Assembly: GCA_039908525.1 (NCBI GenBank) | Contig: JAMOAY010000001.1 | Coordinates: forward strand, 372,001-436,000 | Length of the DNA: 64,000 nt | Reading direction: 5' to 3' | From: Magnetaquicoccus sp039908525 | GTDB taxonomy: Bacteria > Pseudomonadota > Magnetococcia > Magnetococcales > Magnetaquicoccaceae | The notes under the pieces: model-generated | The model's input: the letters and a program-made list of their open reading frames with translations, nothing else | What the model was told of the DNA's origin: nothing | Database searches by the model: none | Made by a program: the position numbers and the translations under genes | Shown: in pieces, positions 1 through 7,100 of the stretch | How positions within the stretch are numbered: the first letter of the stretch is position 1 | How the letters are laid out: each line of letters begins with the position of its first letter

Positions 1-2
1 TC

Positions 3-1049
3 AGCGCCCTGGTCCAGGGGGTGGAGTTTGCCCGGCGCATCGCGGCGGGGGATTTGACGGCCACCATCCAGTTGGATCAAAAGGATGAGGTGGGCCAGTT
101 GGCGGAGGCGCTGAAGGGGATGCTGGAGAAGCTGCGCGAGGTGATCAGCGAGGTTTCCACGGCGGCCGAGCAGGTCTCCATCGGCAGCAACGAGATCTCC
201 GATGCCGCACAGAATCTCTCCCAGGGGGCCACGCAGCAGGCGGCCTCCATCGAGGAGACCTCCTCCTCCATGGAGGAGATGACCTCCAACATCCAGCAGA
301 ACACCGACAACGCCAACACCACGCAGAACATCTCGCAGAAGGCGGCCAAGGATGCCGCAGACGGCGGGGTGGCGGTGGGTCAGGCGGTGCATGCCATGAA
401 GGAGATTGCCTCGAAGATCGGCATCATCGAGGAGATTGCCCGGCAGACCAACCTGTTGGCCCTGAATGCCGCCATCGAGGCGGCCCGGGCCGGGGAGCAT
501 GGCAAGGGGTTTGCCGTGGTGGCGGCCGAGGTGAGAAAGCTGGCCGAACGGAGTCAGACGGCGGCGGGCGAGATCAGCCAGCTCTCAGCCTCCAGTGTGG
601 ATGTGGCGGAGCGGGCGGGTGGCATCATCAACAAACTGGTGCCGGACATTCAGAAGACGGCGGAGTTGATCCAGGAGATCAATGCCTCCAGTCAGGAGCA
701 GAATCAGGGGGCGTCGCAGATCAACCAGGCCATTCAGCAGTTGGATCAGGTTATTCAACAGAATGCAGGCGCTTCCGAGGAGATGGCGGCGACGGCCGAG
801 GAGTTGAGCGCCCAGGCCGACATGATGTCGCAATCCATCTCTTTCTTCAATCTGGGGCAGCCCACCCACAGTGTGCGGCGCAAGCCGGCGGCATCACACA
901 AGCCGGCGGCGGCACACAAGCCGGCGATCAAGAGCCAGGTTGCGCATCGGCCAATGACGGCCAAATCGCTGCCAGCACCCGCTGCCGGGAAGAAATCGGG
1001 AGGGATCGATCTGAAAATGGCCCACGACGACGAATTCGAGTCGTTCTAG
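3..1049 (+). CDS. Methyl-accepting chemotaxis protein, C-terminal part (5' end outside window)
   Basis: Cytoplasmic signalling part of a chemoreceptor that controls CheA through CheW/CheV. The frame is open from the window edge, so the sensor and membrane segments lie upstream; the GTG at 21 is probably internal. The first ~45 residues are the end of a HAMP domain (FARRIAAGDL). A long coiled coil follows, with the conserved hairpin tip NLLALNAAIEAARAGE and flanking glutamine/glutamate-rich methylation helices. The last ~55 residues form an alanine/proline-rich linker with repeated HKPAA units, ending in EFESF. This fits the x-aromatic-x-x-aromatic pattern of C-terminal CheR/CheB-binding pentapeptides such as NWETF, so this receptor probably recruits its own adaptation enzymes. 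CheV follows on the same strand. Confidence 0.93.
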   Translation, partial: SALVQGVEFARRIAAGDLTATIQLDQKDEVGQLAEALKGMLEKLREVISEVSTAAEQVSIGSNEISDAAQNLSQGATQQAASIEETSSSMEEMTSNIQQNTDNANTTQNISQKAAKDAADGGVAVGQAVHAMKEIASKIGIIEEIARQTNLLALNAAIEAARAGEHGKGFAVVAAEVRKLAERSQTAAGEISQLSASSVDVAERAGGIINKLVPDIQKTAELIQEINASSQEQNQGASQINQAIQQLDQVIQQNAGASEEMAATAEELSAQADMMSQSISFFNLGQPTHSVRRKPAASHKPAAAHKPAIKSQVAHRPMTAKSLPAPAAGKKSGGIDLKMAHDDEFESF

Positions 1050-1072
1050 ATTGGGCGAGTAGAAAGTCGTAT

Positions 1073-1104
1073 GGGGTCCAGGGGAGATTATCTCCCCTGG
1101 ACCC
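1073..1104. repeat. Short palindromic element S1
   Basis: Nearly perfect 31-nt palindrome: arms GGGTCCAGGGGAGAT and ATCTCCCCTGGACCC around a single T. It is the isolated terminal module of the repeat family described at 10585. It sits between the receptor and cheV, with no T-run after it, so it is not an ordinary intrinsic terminator. Confidence 0.9.
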
Positions 1105-1139
1105 GCAATCACTTTTACTGACCGCGACAGGGGGAGACG

Positions 1140-2084
1140 ATGAGTCAAGATGAATTGTTCGCCGAGATCGACAAGCGGGCCCAGCTGGCCATGCGCAACG
1201 AAGTGGAGATGCTCACCTTCTACCTGACGGATCGCCAACTGTACGGACTCAACGTTTTCAAAATTATCGAAATCCTGGAAACCCCGAAGTCGATCTCCCG
1301 CATTCCCCGCTCCCATCCCACCATCAAGGGGGAGATCCTGTTCCGCAACCATCCCATCAACCTGATCGACCTGGGCGAATATCTGGGCATGGTGCCGGTG
1401 GATTACAAGAACGGCATCAGCTATGTGCTGGTCTGCGAATACAGCACCACCATCCAGGGCTTTCTGGTCGCCCAGCCCAACATACTGGTGACCAAAGGGT
1501 GGGAGGAGATCATCAAGCCGACGGGCAGCCTCTACGAAAGCAGCTGCCTGACCGCCATCACCTACCACGAAGGGGTGCCCATCCAGATGCTCGACGTGGA
1601 AAAGGTGCTGAACGATATCGTCGGTATCAACATCACCATCTCCCAGGAGCTGATCGACAAAGGCAAACGGATCGTCCGCAAGGAGCATCACATCCTGGCG
1701 GTGGATGATTCCAAGGCCGCCTGCCACCTGATCCAGGCGGTGCTGAACCAGATGGGCATCCGCCACACGGTGGTGGACGAGGCGCCCAAGGCATTGGAAC
1801 TTCTGGAGAAATCCATCGGAAAAGACGGCAAGAGTTCCTACACCATGGTCTTTACCGACATCGAGATGCCGATCATGGACGGTTTCACCTTTACCCGTCA
1901 GCTCAAGGCAAACCCCCGTCTGTCCAAGATCTATGTGGCGGTCAACAGCTCGCTGAGCAACCGTTCCAATGAAGAAAAGGCCCAACAGATCGGGGCGGAC
2001 GATTTCATTCCCAAGTTCACCCCGGACAACATGGCGCGCATCGTCATCGAGCAGATCGAGAAGGCCAACCGTCTGGCCGCCTGA
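1140..2084 (+). CDS. cheV: Chemotaxis coupling protein CheV
   Basis: Adaptor linking chemoreceptors to CheA, with a receiver domain for adaptation by phosphorylation. The 314 residues have the two-domain CheV layout: a CheW-like domain (about 15-165) and a response-regulator receiver (about 182-305). The receiver has the acidic pair in AVDDSK, the phosphoacceptor Asp240 in FTDIEMP and the conserved lysine in IPKF. The ATG follows a purine-rich ribosome site (AGGGGGAGACG). It lies 90 bp downstream of a receptor gene in the same direction and may act with it. Length and domain order are normal for the family. Confidence 0.93.
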   Translation: MSQDELFAEIDKRAQLAMRNEVEMLTFYLTDRQLYGLNVFKIIEILETPKSISRIPRSHPTIKGEILFRNHPINLIDLGEYLGMVPVDYKNGISYVLVCEYSTTIQGFLVAQPNILVTKGWEEIIKPTGSLYESSCLTAITYHEGVPIQMLDVEKVLNDIVGINITISQELIDKGKRIVRKEHHILAVDDSKAACHLIQAVLNQMGIRHTVVDEAPKALELLEKSIGKDGKSSYTMVFTDIEMPIMDGFTFTRQLKANPRLSKIYVAVNSSLSNRSNEEKAQQIGADDFIPKFTPDNMARIVIEQIEKANRLAA

Positions 2085-2123
2085 GTGGTGAGGGGAGAGT
2101 CAGGCGCAGCTCTCAGGTGGGGA

Positions 2124-2438
2124 TCAATGCCCGCCGGGCAAGAGTTTGATAAGTGCGACAATGAGCATGATCTGTGCAGATGAGACACCAAGAACCCATT
2201 TGATAATCTCTGCCTTGGTTTCTGCTATCTTCAGCTCAAGGTCTTTGATATCCCCCTTCAGGTCTTTGATATCCCCCTTCGTGGCCAACTCCTGGAGCCG
2301 ATACTCCTCCACCTTCTGGAGAACACCGGACAACGCCTTGGCCTGAGCTTCCGCTTGTGCAGGCGGGACACCGGCGGTTTCCAGATCCTTGGCGAAAGCC
2401 AGCGTGTCGAACGGTATGGCTAAGACAGATGTACCCAT
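2124..2438 (-). CDS. Small coiled-coil membrane protein, DUF1640-like
   Basis: 104-residue protein of unknown function. The middle is a charged coiled coil with near-tandem repeats (KGDIKDL twice, then ELKIAETKAEI). The last ~25 residues are one hydrophobic segment (WVLGVSSAQIMLIVALIKLL). This matches the general plan of DUF1640/CCDC90-like proteins: a coiled coil anchored by one C-terminal membrane helix. The start is the ATG at 2438, preceded by GAGGGGGG; longer readings run into the glutaredoxin gene and are not supported. It lies downstream of grxD on the same strand. The family assignment is tentative. Confidence 0.7.
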   Translation of the reverse strand: MGTSVLAIPFDTLAFAKDLETAGVPPAQAEAQAKALSGVLQKVEEYRLQELATKGDIKDLKGDIKDLELKIAETKAEIIKWVLGVSSAQIMLIVALIKLLPGGH

Positions 2439-2563
2439 GGCACCCCCCTCTGCTTTGGTTGGACTCCCGTCCACTTTATCAGAATCTTCCCACCCATTGC
2501 CAACGATTTTTTGGCACGACCACAAAGCCAGGGGGAACCCTTCCCCCTGGCCGGCTGTGATCT

Positions 2564-2893
2564 CTACGCAGCCGGGGACAAAGCCGCCTGCACCTTCTTT
2601 TGCAGCTCCCCCGCCTGATACATCTCCGCCATGATATCGGAACCACCGATAAACTCCCCCCGAATATACAACTGGGGCACGGTGGGCCAATTGGAAAATT
2701 TCTTGATGCCCTCCCGGATCTCCGGCTCCTCCAGCACATCCACCGCGCAGTACTCCTTGACGCCACACGCCTGCAGGATGGCGGCCGCATTCTGTGAAAA
2801 CCCGCAACGCGGGAAACGGGGTGTGCCTTTCATGTACAACACGATGGCATGATCATGGACCTGCGTCCTGATTTTTTCCTGAACCTCCTCCAC
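2564..2893 (-). CDS. grxD: Monothiol glutaredoxin (Grx4 type)
   Basis: Cytoplasmic CGFS-type glutaredoxin. The family binds a [2Fe-2S] cluster with glutathione and transfers it, usually together with BolA proteins. The 109 residues show the active motif CGFS at residues 30-33, the upstream lysine in YMKGT, the WPTVPQLY segment with the cis-proline, and the GGSD glutathione-binding loop. A BolA-family gene lies immediately upstream on the same strand, the classic Grx4-BolA partnership, so both probably come from one transcript. Length is typical. Confidence 0.95.
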   Translation of the reverse strand: MEEVQEKIRTQVHDHAIVLYMKGTPRFPRCGFSQNAAAILQACGVKEYCAVDVLEEPEIREGIKKFSNWPTVPQLYIRGEFIGGSDIMAEMYQAGELQKKVQAALSPAA

Positions 2894-2942
2894 AACATCC
2901 CTCCCTTTCCTATAGCAAGATCCGCACGATTAAAAGAAACCA

Positions 2943-3173
2943 CTACTTTTTCCACTCTTCCGGGGCAAGTGTCTTCAAGGTCAGGGCATGGACATCCTCC
3001 CGCATCAAATCCCCCAACACCTGATAGACCATCTGGTGCCGCTGCACCAACCCCTTGCCACGAAACAGCGCACTGACGATCGTCGCCTGGAAATGGCGAC
3101 CGTCGCCATTCACATCCAGGTAGTCATGGGGTATGCCCTCCTGGAGGATCCGGTTAAGCTCTTCTGTTTCCAC
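2943..3173 (-). CDS. BolA/IbaG-family protein
   Basis: Small partner of CGFS glutaredoxins in iron-sulfur trafficking. I prefer the GTG start at 3173 because GGGAGG precedes it by about 5 bases; an ATG at 3218 would add 15 residues that look unlike the family. The 76-residue product has the BolA core: a GDGRHFQATIVS strand-turn, the RHQMVYQVLGDLM helix, and a C-terminal HALTLKTLAPEEW. The conserved histidine before the helix (QRHQ) is present. Located directly upstream of grxD. IbaG versus BolA proper cannot be settled by eye. Confidence 0.9.
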   Translation of the reverse strand: METEELNRILQEGIPHDYLDVNGDGRHFQATIVSALFRGKGLVQRHQMVYQVLGDLMREDVHALTLKTLAPEEWKK

Positions 3174-3196
3174 GACACGCCTCCCAACACATCCGG

Positions 3197-3246
3197 TTGA
3201 CCAAGATTTATATTTCATGATATAGGGCAGGGAGCATCGTTGTCAA
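3197..3246. promoter_or_regulatory. Overlapping divergent promoters for msrA and bolA-grxD
   Basis: Plus strand: TTGACC (3197-3202), 18-nt spacer, TATAGG (3221-3226), reading towards msrA. Minus strand: TTGACA (complement of 3241-3246), 18-nt spacer, TATCAT (complement of 3217-3222), reading towards bolA-grxD. The two -10 boxes overlap by two bases, so simultaneous firing would be mutually exclusive. Based on consensus match only. Confidence 0.5.
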
Positions 3247-3298
3247 CGGATCACCTCGTTGACCGTTTTCCTTTGGCACCATCCTCACGGAGTCTCCC

Positions 3299-3874
3299 AT
3301 GCACACAGAAAGCCCTCCCGCCCATGCTGTACTGTGCACCCCCACGGATCCCCCCGTTGCCGACTCTTTGCAGCAGGCGATCTTTGGCATGGGCTGTTTC
3401 TGGGGTGCGGAACGGCTTTTCTGGCAAACCCCCGGTGTGCTTGGCACGGCCGTCGGTTATGCCGGCGGCCTGCCGGCCTCGCCCACCTATCAACAGGTCT
3501 GCAGCGGGGAGACCGATCATTGCGAGGTGGTGCGGGTGGTGTTTGACCCTGCGCGGGTCTCCTACCGGCAGCTGCTGAAAATTTTCTGGCAGAGCCATGA
3601 CCCGACCCAGGGCATGCGCCAGGGCAACGACCGGGGCAGCCAGTACCGCTCTGCCCTGTATACCACCACCCCCCTGCAACAGGAGGCCGCCCTCGCCAGC
3701 CGGGCAACCTATCAGGCGGCGCTGGCACGGGCAGGATTTGGCCCGATCACCACCGAGATCCGCATGGCCCCACCTTTTTACGAGGCCGAAGCGTACCATC
3801 AGCGCTATTTGGCAAAAAATCCCAACGGCTATTGCGGGCTGGCCGGCACCCGCGTGCCGTTCCCCGACACATGA
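3299..3874 (+). CDS. msrA: Peptide methionine sulfoxide reductase MsrA
   Basis: Repairs oxidised methionine (S-sulfoxide) in proteins using thioredoxin-type reductant. The 191-residue protein has the catalytic GCFWG motif with Cys33, the GYAGG turn, the HCEVV segment, the conserved DPTQGMRQGNDRGSQYRS stretch and a resolving-type cysteine in NPNGYC near the end. The start ATG at 3299 has a GGAG site eight bases upstream. The gene is divergent from the bolA-grxD pair; both handle redox damage, so shared control is plausible but unproven. Confidence 0.96.
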   Translation: MHTESPPAHAVLCTPTDPPVADSLQQAIFGMGCFWGAERLFWQTPGVLGTAVGYAGGLPASPTYQQVCSGETDHCEVVRVVFDPARVSYRQLLKIFWQSHDPTQGMRQGNDRGSQYRSALYTTTPLQQEAALASRATYQAALARAGFGPITTEIRMAPPFYEAEAYHQRYLAKNPNGYCGLAGTRVPFPDT

Positions 3875-3933
3875 GCCCCCGGACCGCCCGTCTGGCGATC
3901 CCACAGCCCTAAAAAAGCGGTCGATTTGAAGAC

Positions 3934-3962
3934 TTGCCAACCGGTTGCGCATGCCCTATCAT
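3934..3962 (+). promoter_or_regulatory. Candidate sigma-70 promoter for the 4059 operon
   Basis: TTGCCA (3934-3939), 17-nt spacer, TATCAT (3957-3962), about 95 bases before the GTG start at 4059, in an otherwise empty gap after msrA. Consensus match only. Confidence 0.45.
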
Positions 3963-4058
3963 CCCCGCACCCCATAGAGGCTGGCGGACCTTGTTGCCGT
4001 GAACAGGCAGGGTTGGCCGTTCCATGCACCCTTATCCAACCCAGACGGAGAAGTTCGA

Positions 4059-5456
4059 GTGGCAGCTCCCAAGATAACCGTGCAAGAATTTATCGCCATG
4101 GTTGAAAAAAGCAACCTCAACTATTACGCGAATTACAATGGCAACCTGCTTAACCGAATCCCCGCTTCGGCCCGCAAAATCCTCGATATCGGCTGCGGGG
4201 CGGGCGCCCTGGGTTATCTGGCCAAACAGCGCAATCCGGACGTGGTCTATTGCGGGGTGGAGCTGATCGAAGCGGCCGCTCGCATTGCCGAGACCCACCT
4301 GGATCAAACCTACTGCGCCAACATCGAAACAGACCCGTTGCCGCTGGGCAAGGAGGCGTTTGACTGTATCATCTTTGGCGATGTTCTGGAGCATCTCTAT
4401 CACCCTCTGGAAACACTCAAAAGGCTGAAGGAGAGCCTGACCGCAGAGGGTTGTGTGTTGTGTTGCATTCCCAACATGCAGCATTACAGCATTTTTGAAA
4501 CCTTGATTTGCGGGGAGTTTCAGTATCAGGAGGGTGGCCTGCTGGACAAAACCCACATCCGTTTCTTCACCTATGCCAATTGCATCAAGCTGCTGCTGGA
4601 TGCCGGCTTCATACCGAAGATCGTCAGTCAGATATCCGGGCCGTCCACCAATCCCGGCCTGGTGGAAGCGCTGTTGGCGGCTGCCGTCTACATGAAGCAG
4701 GATCCCTGGCGTTTTTCGCGTTATCTCGCCACCTATCAATATATTTTTCATGGGGTGAAAAATCCGGCCTACGCGGCCCCACTGCCGCCCCCCTTCCCCA
4801 TCAGTTTCATCGTACCCACCAACAACGAGCGCATTCTGCGGGATTATCTGAACAGTTCGCCCATTTTCAGAGGCGACCATCCGCACCAGTTGATCATCCT
4901 GCCCGACCAGAGCTCCGCCGCAGAAGCGGTGGCCAACGGTCTGCGGCAGGCCAAACACGACTTTGTGGTCTGTCTGCATCAGGATGTCTACCTGCCCGAC
5001 GGCTGGGATGCCCTCTTCTGTCAGAGGGTTTTGCAGGCCGAAGCCGGCATGGACAACGTTGGCCTGATCGGCATTTACGGTTCCAGCGCGCGGGCGGGCA
5101 CCGTCACCCAACACGGCTCGCTGATCGACCGGCACGAGGCCCGGATCGATAACGGCCCCTTGCCAGCCCCGGTGGGTTCCCTGGATGACTGCCTGTTCGG
5201 GTTCCGCAAGGCGGGGTTCCCCGGCATGGATCCGGCGCTCAAATACCACCTGTACGCCACCGACCTGCTGTGCGCCTACCGGGAGCGCGGCCAACAAGCG
5301 GTCGTGGTGGATGCCTTGTGTTACCACAATCCCGGGTTGGGGCAGGCCGGACACCCGCCAGAAATGGCGGATTCAACACGTTACCTGATGGCAAAATGGA
5401 AAAAATTGTTGGCCGGTCCCCACCTTGTTGTGCCCGATTCGGGGACCGCTCCGTGA
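4059..5456 (+). CDS. Methyltransferase-glycosyltransferase fusion protein
   Basis: Two-domain protein of about 465 residues, probably acting on a surface glycan. The N-terminal part is a class I SAM-dependent methyltransferase: DIGCGAG at about residues 43-49, an acidic VELIEAA after strand 2, and FGDVLEHLYHP. The C-terminal part from about residue 250 (ISFIVPTNNERIL) resembles family-2-like glycosyltransferases, with FVVCLHQDVYLPDGWD as the Asp-containing donor-site segment. The GTG at 4059 is chosen because GGAG lies eight bases upstream; a GTG further upstream has no ribosome site. Its TGA overlaps the GTG of the next gene by 4 nt, so translation is probably coupled. The substrate is unknown. 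Confidence 0.8.
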   Translation: MAAPKITVQEFIAMVEKSNLNYYANYNGNLLNRIPASARKILDIGCGAGALGYLAKQRNPDVVYCGVELIEAAARIAETHLDQTYCANIETDPLPLGKEAFDCIIFGDVLEHLYHPLETLKRLKESLTAEGCVLCCIPNMQHYSIFETLICGEFQYQEGGLLDKTHIRFFTYANCIKLLLDAGFIPKIVSQISGPSTNPGLVEALLAAAVYMKQDPWRFSRYLATYQYIFHGVKNPAYAAPLPPPFPISFIVPTNNERILRDYLNSSPIFRGDHPHQLIILPDQSSAAEAVANGLRQAKHDFVVCLHQDVYLPDGWDALFCQRVLQAEAGMDNVGLIGIYGSSARAGTVTQHGSLIDRHEARIDNGPLPAPVGSLDDCLFGFRKAGFPGMDPALKYHLYATDLLCAYRERGQQAVVVDALCYHNPGLGQAGHPPEMADSTRYLMAKWKKLLAGPHLVVPDSGTAP

Positions 5457-7051
5457 AAGATTTGATCGATACCATCACGCAGTTAAAAGCACGTGGCGAC
5501 CTTGTGGCGCTCTGGGCCTATCTGCGTTTGGTGGTTGTGGATCTGCTGAACCGGGGAGAGTTGCGGCATGCCTTTATCCTGGCCACGATGCTTGCCAAAA
5601 CCGGCAACCGGGATCCCCTGGTCTCTGCGGCGCTGGCCCTTGGTGGCATGGTATTCAGCAGACCCGACGAGGAGCGAGCGGGCATGGAAGCCTTGCGCGC
5701 CCAGGCCGACGCGCTGTCGGAAATACAACAGGAGGATTTGTACCGTACTCTCCTCCCCGTGGTTGAGAAAGCCCTGGGCCCTTCTCCTCACCCCCGTGAC
5801 TATTCGGACGCCCACCAGGCGCAGATCTTGCGCAAAGGTGAAATTTACAGGGCTGCTTCCCCGTTCCTGCGCGCCATGCTGGACCAGGATGCGCCTGTGC
5901 CCGTACTGTCTCTGGAGAAGATGCGCCAAAAGTACGAAGAGCATCCTGTCATGATCAACAACCCGTTGCCGCCCGCCGATGCGCCACACTCGCCGCGTCG
6001 GGTTTTGGTGGCCATGCGTGAACGCACCCTTTTCGGCCGCCCGCCGCCGGGCCAACCAGCACGTGCCGCCGATTATGGGCTGCGCATCGCCATGGCCATG
6101 CGGGAATATGGCTGGCAGACCGAGCGGCATGATTTCCGGGTCTCCGACATGAGCCAAGTACGCGAAGATTGTCAGTCGATCGTCGAGCGCTGTCGACAGC
6201 TGCAGACGGAGCTGCTGGTAATCGATCTGAATGTGCTCGGTGGTCTGGAAGGTGTGCAGATCAGCACCCAAATGATTACCCAACTGCGGCGGGAAAACCC
6301 CTCCATCCGGGTTCTGGCCTGCGCCATCGATGCCACCTTTCTGACGAACACGCTGATCGATCTGGCACCGCATCTCGACCTGGTATGGAGCTCTGTCGAG
6401 CCATCCTTGCCGGTCTGGAAGCACCCTGCGCTGGACGGCAAGGTTCTGCTCACGGTTCCCCTGCCCCCGGCCGGTAACACCTTCACGCCCGATATACCGT
6501 TGATCCCGGAGATGCTGTTCGCGGGCACCGCCTCCGTCACGATCAACCGGATCCTGTGGCTGACCACCGCAGAGCGGATCGGTCTGCCGATTCGCAAGCG
6601 ACTCTCGTCACAATACACCGACGACGGTCTGCCCCCCCTGGAAAGCTATGCCCTGTATATCAAAAGCATTCGTGATGCGACCTGTATTCTCAATTTCTCC
6701 ATGCGCGCTTTCCCGCCACCTACCTACTACGTCAACGGGCGAACCTTTGAAGGCATACTGGCCGGCGCCTTGCTGATCCAGGAAACGGCACCGGAGACCT
6801 ATCACTATTTTATACCGGGAGAGCATTTTCTGGAGTTCGCCACCCTGGCCGAACTGCGGTCCATCGTGCGCTTCATCACGGAAAACCGAGACGAAGCCGA
6901 GGAGGTACGTCGGCGTGGTAATGCCTTCGCGCGCGAACATTACAATGACACCGCGTTGATCGGTTATATCGACAAGCGACTTTATTTTCCTGATCTCCAA
7001 CATCACAGGGGCTCGGCCCCTGCATCCTGCCGGGGAGATAATCTCCCCTGA
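5453..7051 (+). CDS. CgeB-like glycosyltransferase, paralog 1
   Basis: 532-residue GT-B-type glycosyltransferase of the Glyco_trans_1_2/CgeB kind. The diagnostic part is the C-terminal donor domain: a FEGILAGALLIQE helix-loop, a FIPGEHFLEF strand, and a closing ENRDEAEEVRRRGN helix. The N-terminal ~180 residues are not recognised. The GTG start is shared in sequence with paralog 2 and overlaps the previous stop. The next gene is a close tandem copy; this copy lacks about 10 residues near the N-terminus. Its last ~15 codons (RGSAPASCRGDNLP) are encoded by a palindromic repeat, whereas the paralog ends just before its repeat. Probably adds a sugar to the glycan modified by the upstream fusion protein. 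Confidence 0.8.
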   Translation: MKDLIDTITQLKARGDLVALWAYLRLVVVDLLNRGELRHAFILATMLAKTGNRDPLVSAALALGGMVFSRPDEERAGMEALRAQADALSEIQQEDLYRTLLPVVEKALGPSPHPRDYSDAHQAQILRKGEIYRAASPFLRAMLDQDAPVPVLSLEKMRQKYEEHPVMINNPLPPADAPHSPRRVLVAMRERTLFGRPPPGQPARAADYGLRIAMAMREYGWQTERHDFRVSDMSQVREDCQSIVERCRQLQTELLVIDLNVLGGLEGVQISTQMITQLRRENPSIRVLACAIDATFLTNTLIDLAPHLDLVWSSVEPSLPVWKHPALDGKVLLTVPLPPAGNTFTPDIPLIPEMLFAGTASVTINRILWLTTAERIGLPIRKRLSSQYTDDGLPPLESYALYIKSIRDATCILNFSMRAFPPPTYYVNGRTFEGILAGALLIQETAPETYHYFIPGEHFLEFATLAELRSIVRFITENRDEAEEVRRRGNAFAREHYNDTALIGYIDKRLYFPDLQHHRGSAPASCRGDNLP

Positions 7052-7055
7052 GCCC
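7006..7055. repeat. Short palindromic element S2 (overlaps coding end)
   Basis: Hairpin CAGGGGCTCGGCCCCTG followed by CGGGGAGAT, A, ATCTCCCC. This is the right-end form of the repeat family. The stop codon of the upstream glycosyltransferase gene lies inside its last stem. Confidence 0.85.
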
Positions 7056-7100
7056 ATGCTGCTTGACCGCACCTTGTCACCCTGATTCGAGAACCGTTCC

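Noticed and set aside
1073..1104. Intrinsic terminators at the palindromes
   Set aside because: The hairpins are strong, but no T-run follows and some lie within operons (54662) or inside coding sequence (7006).
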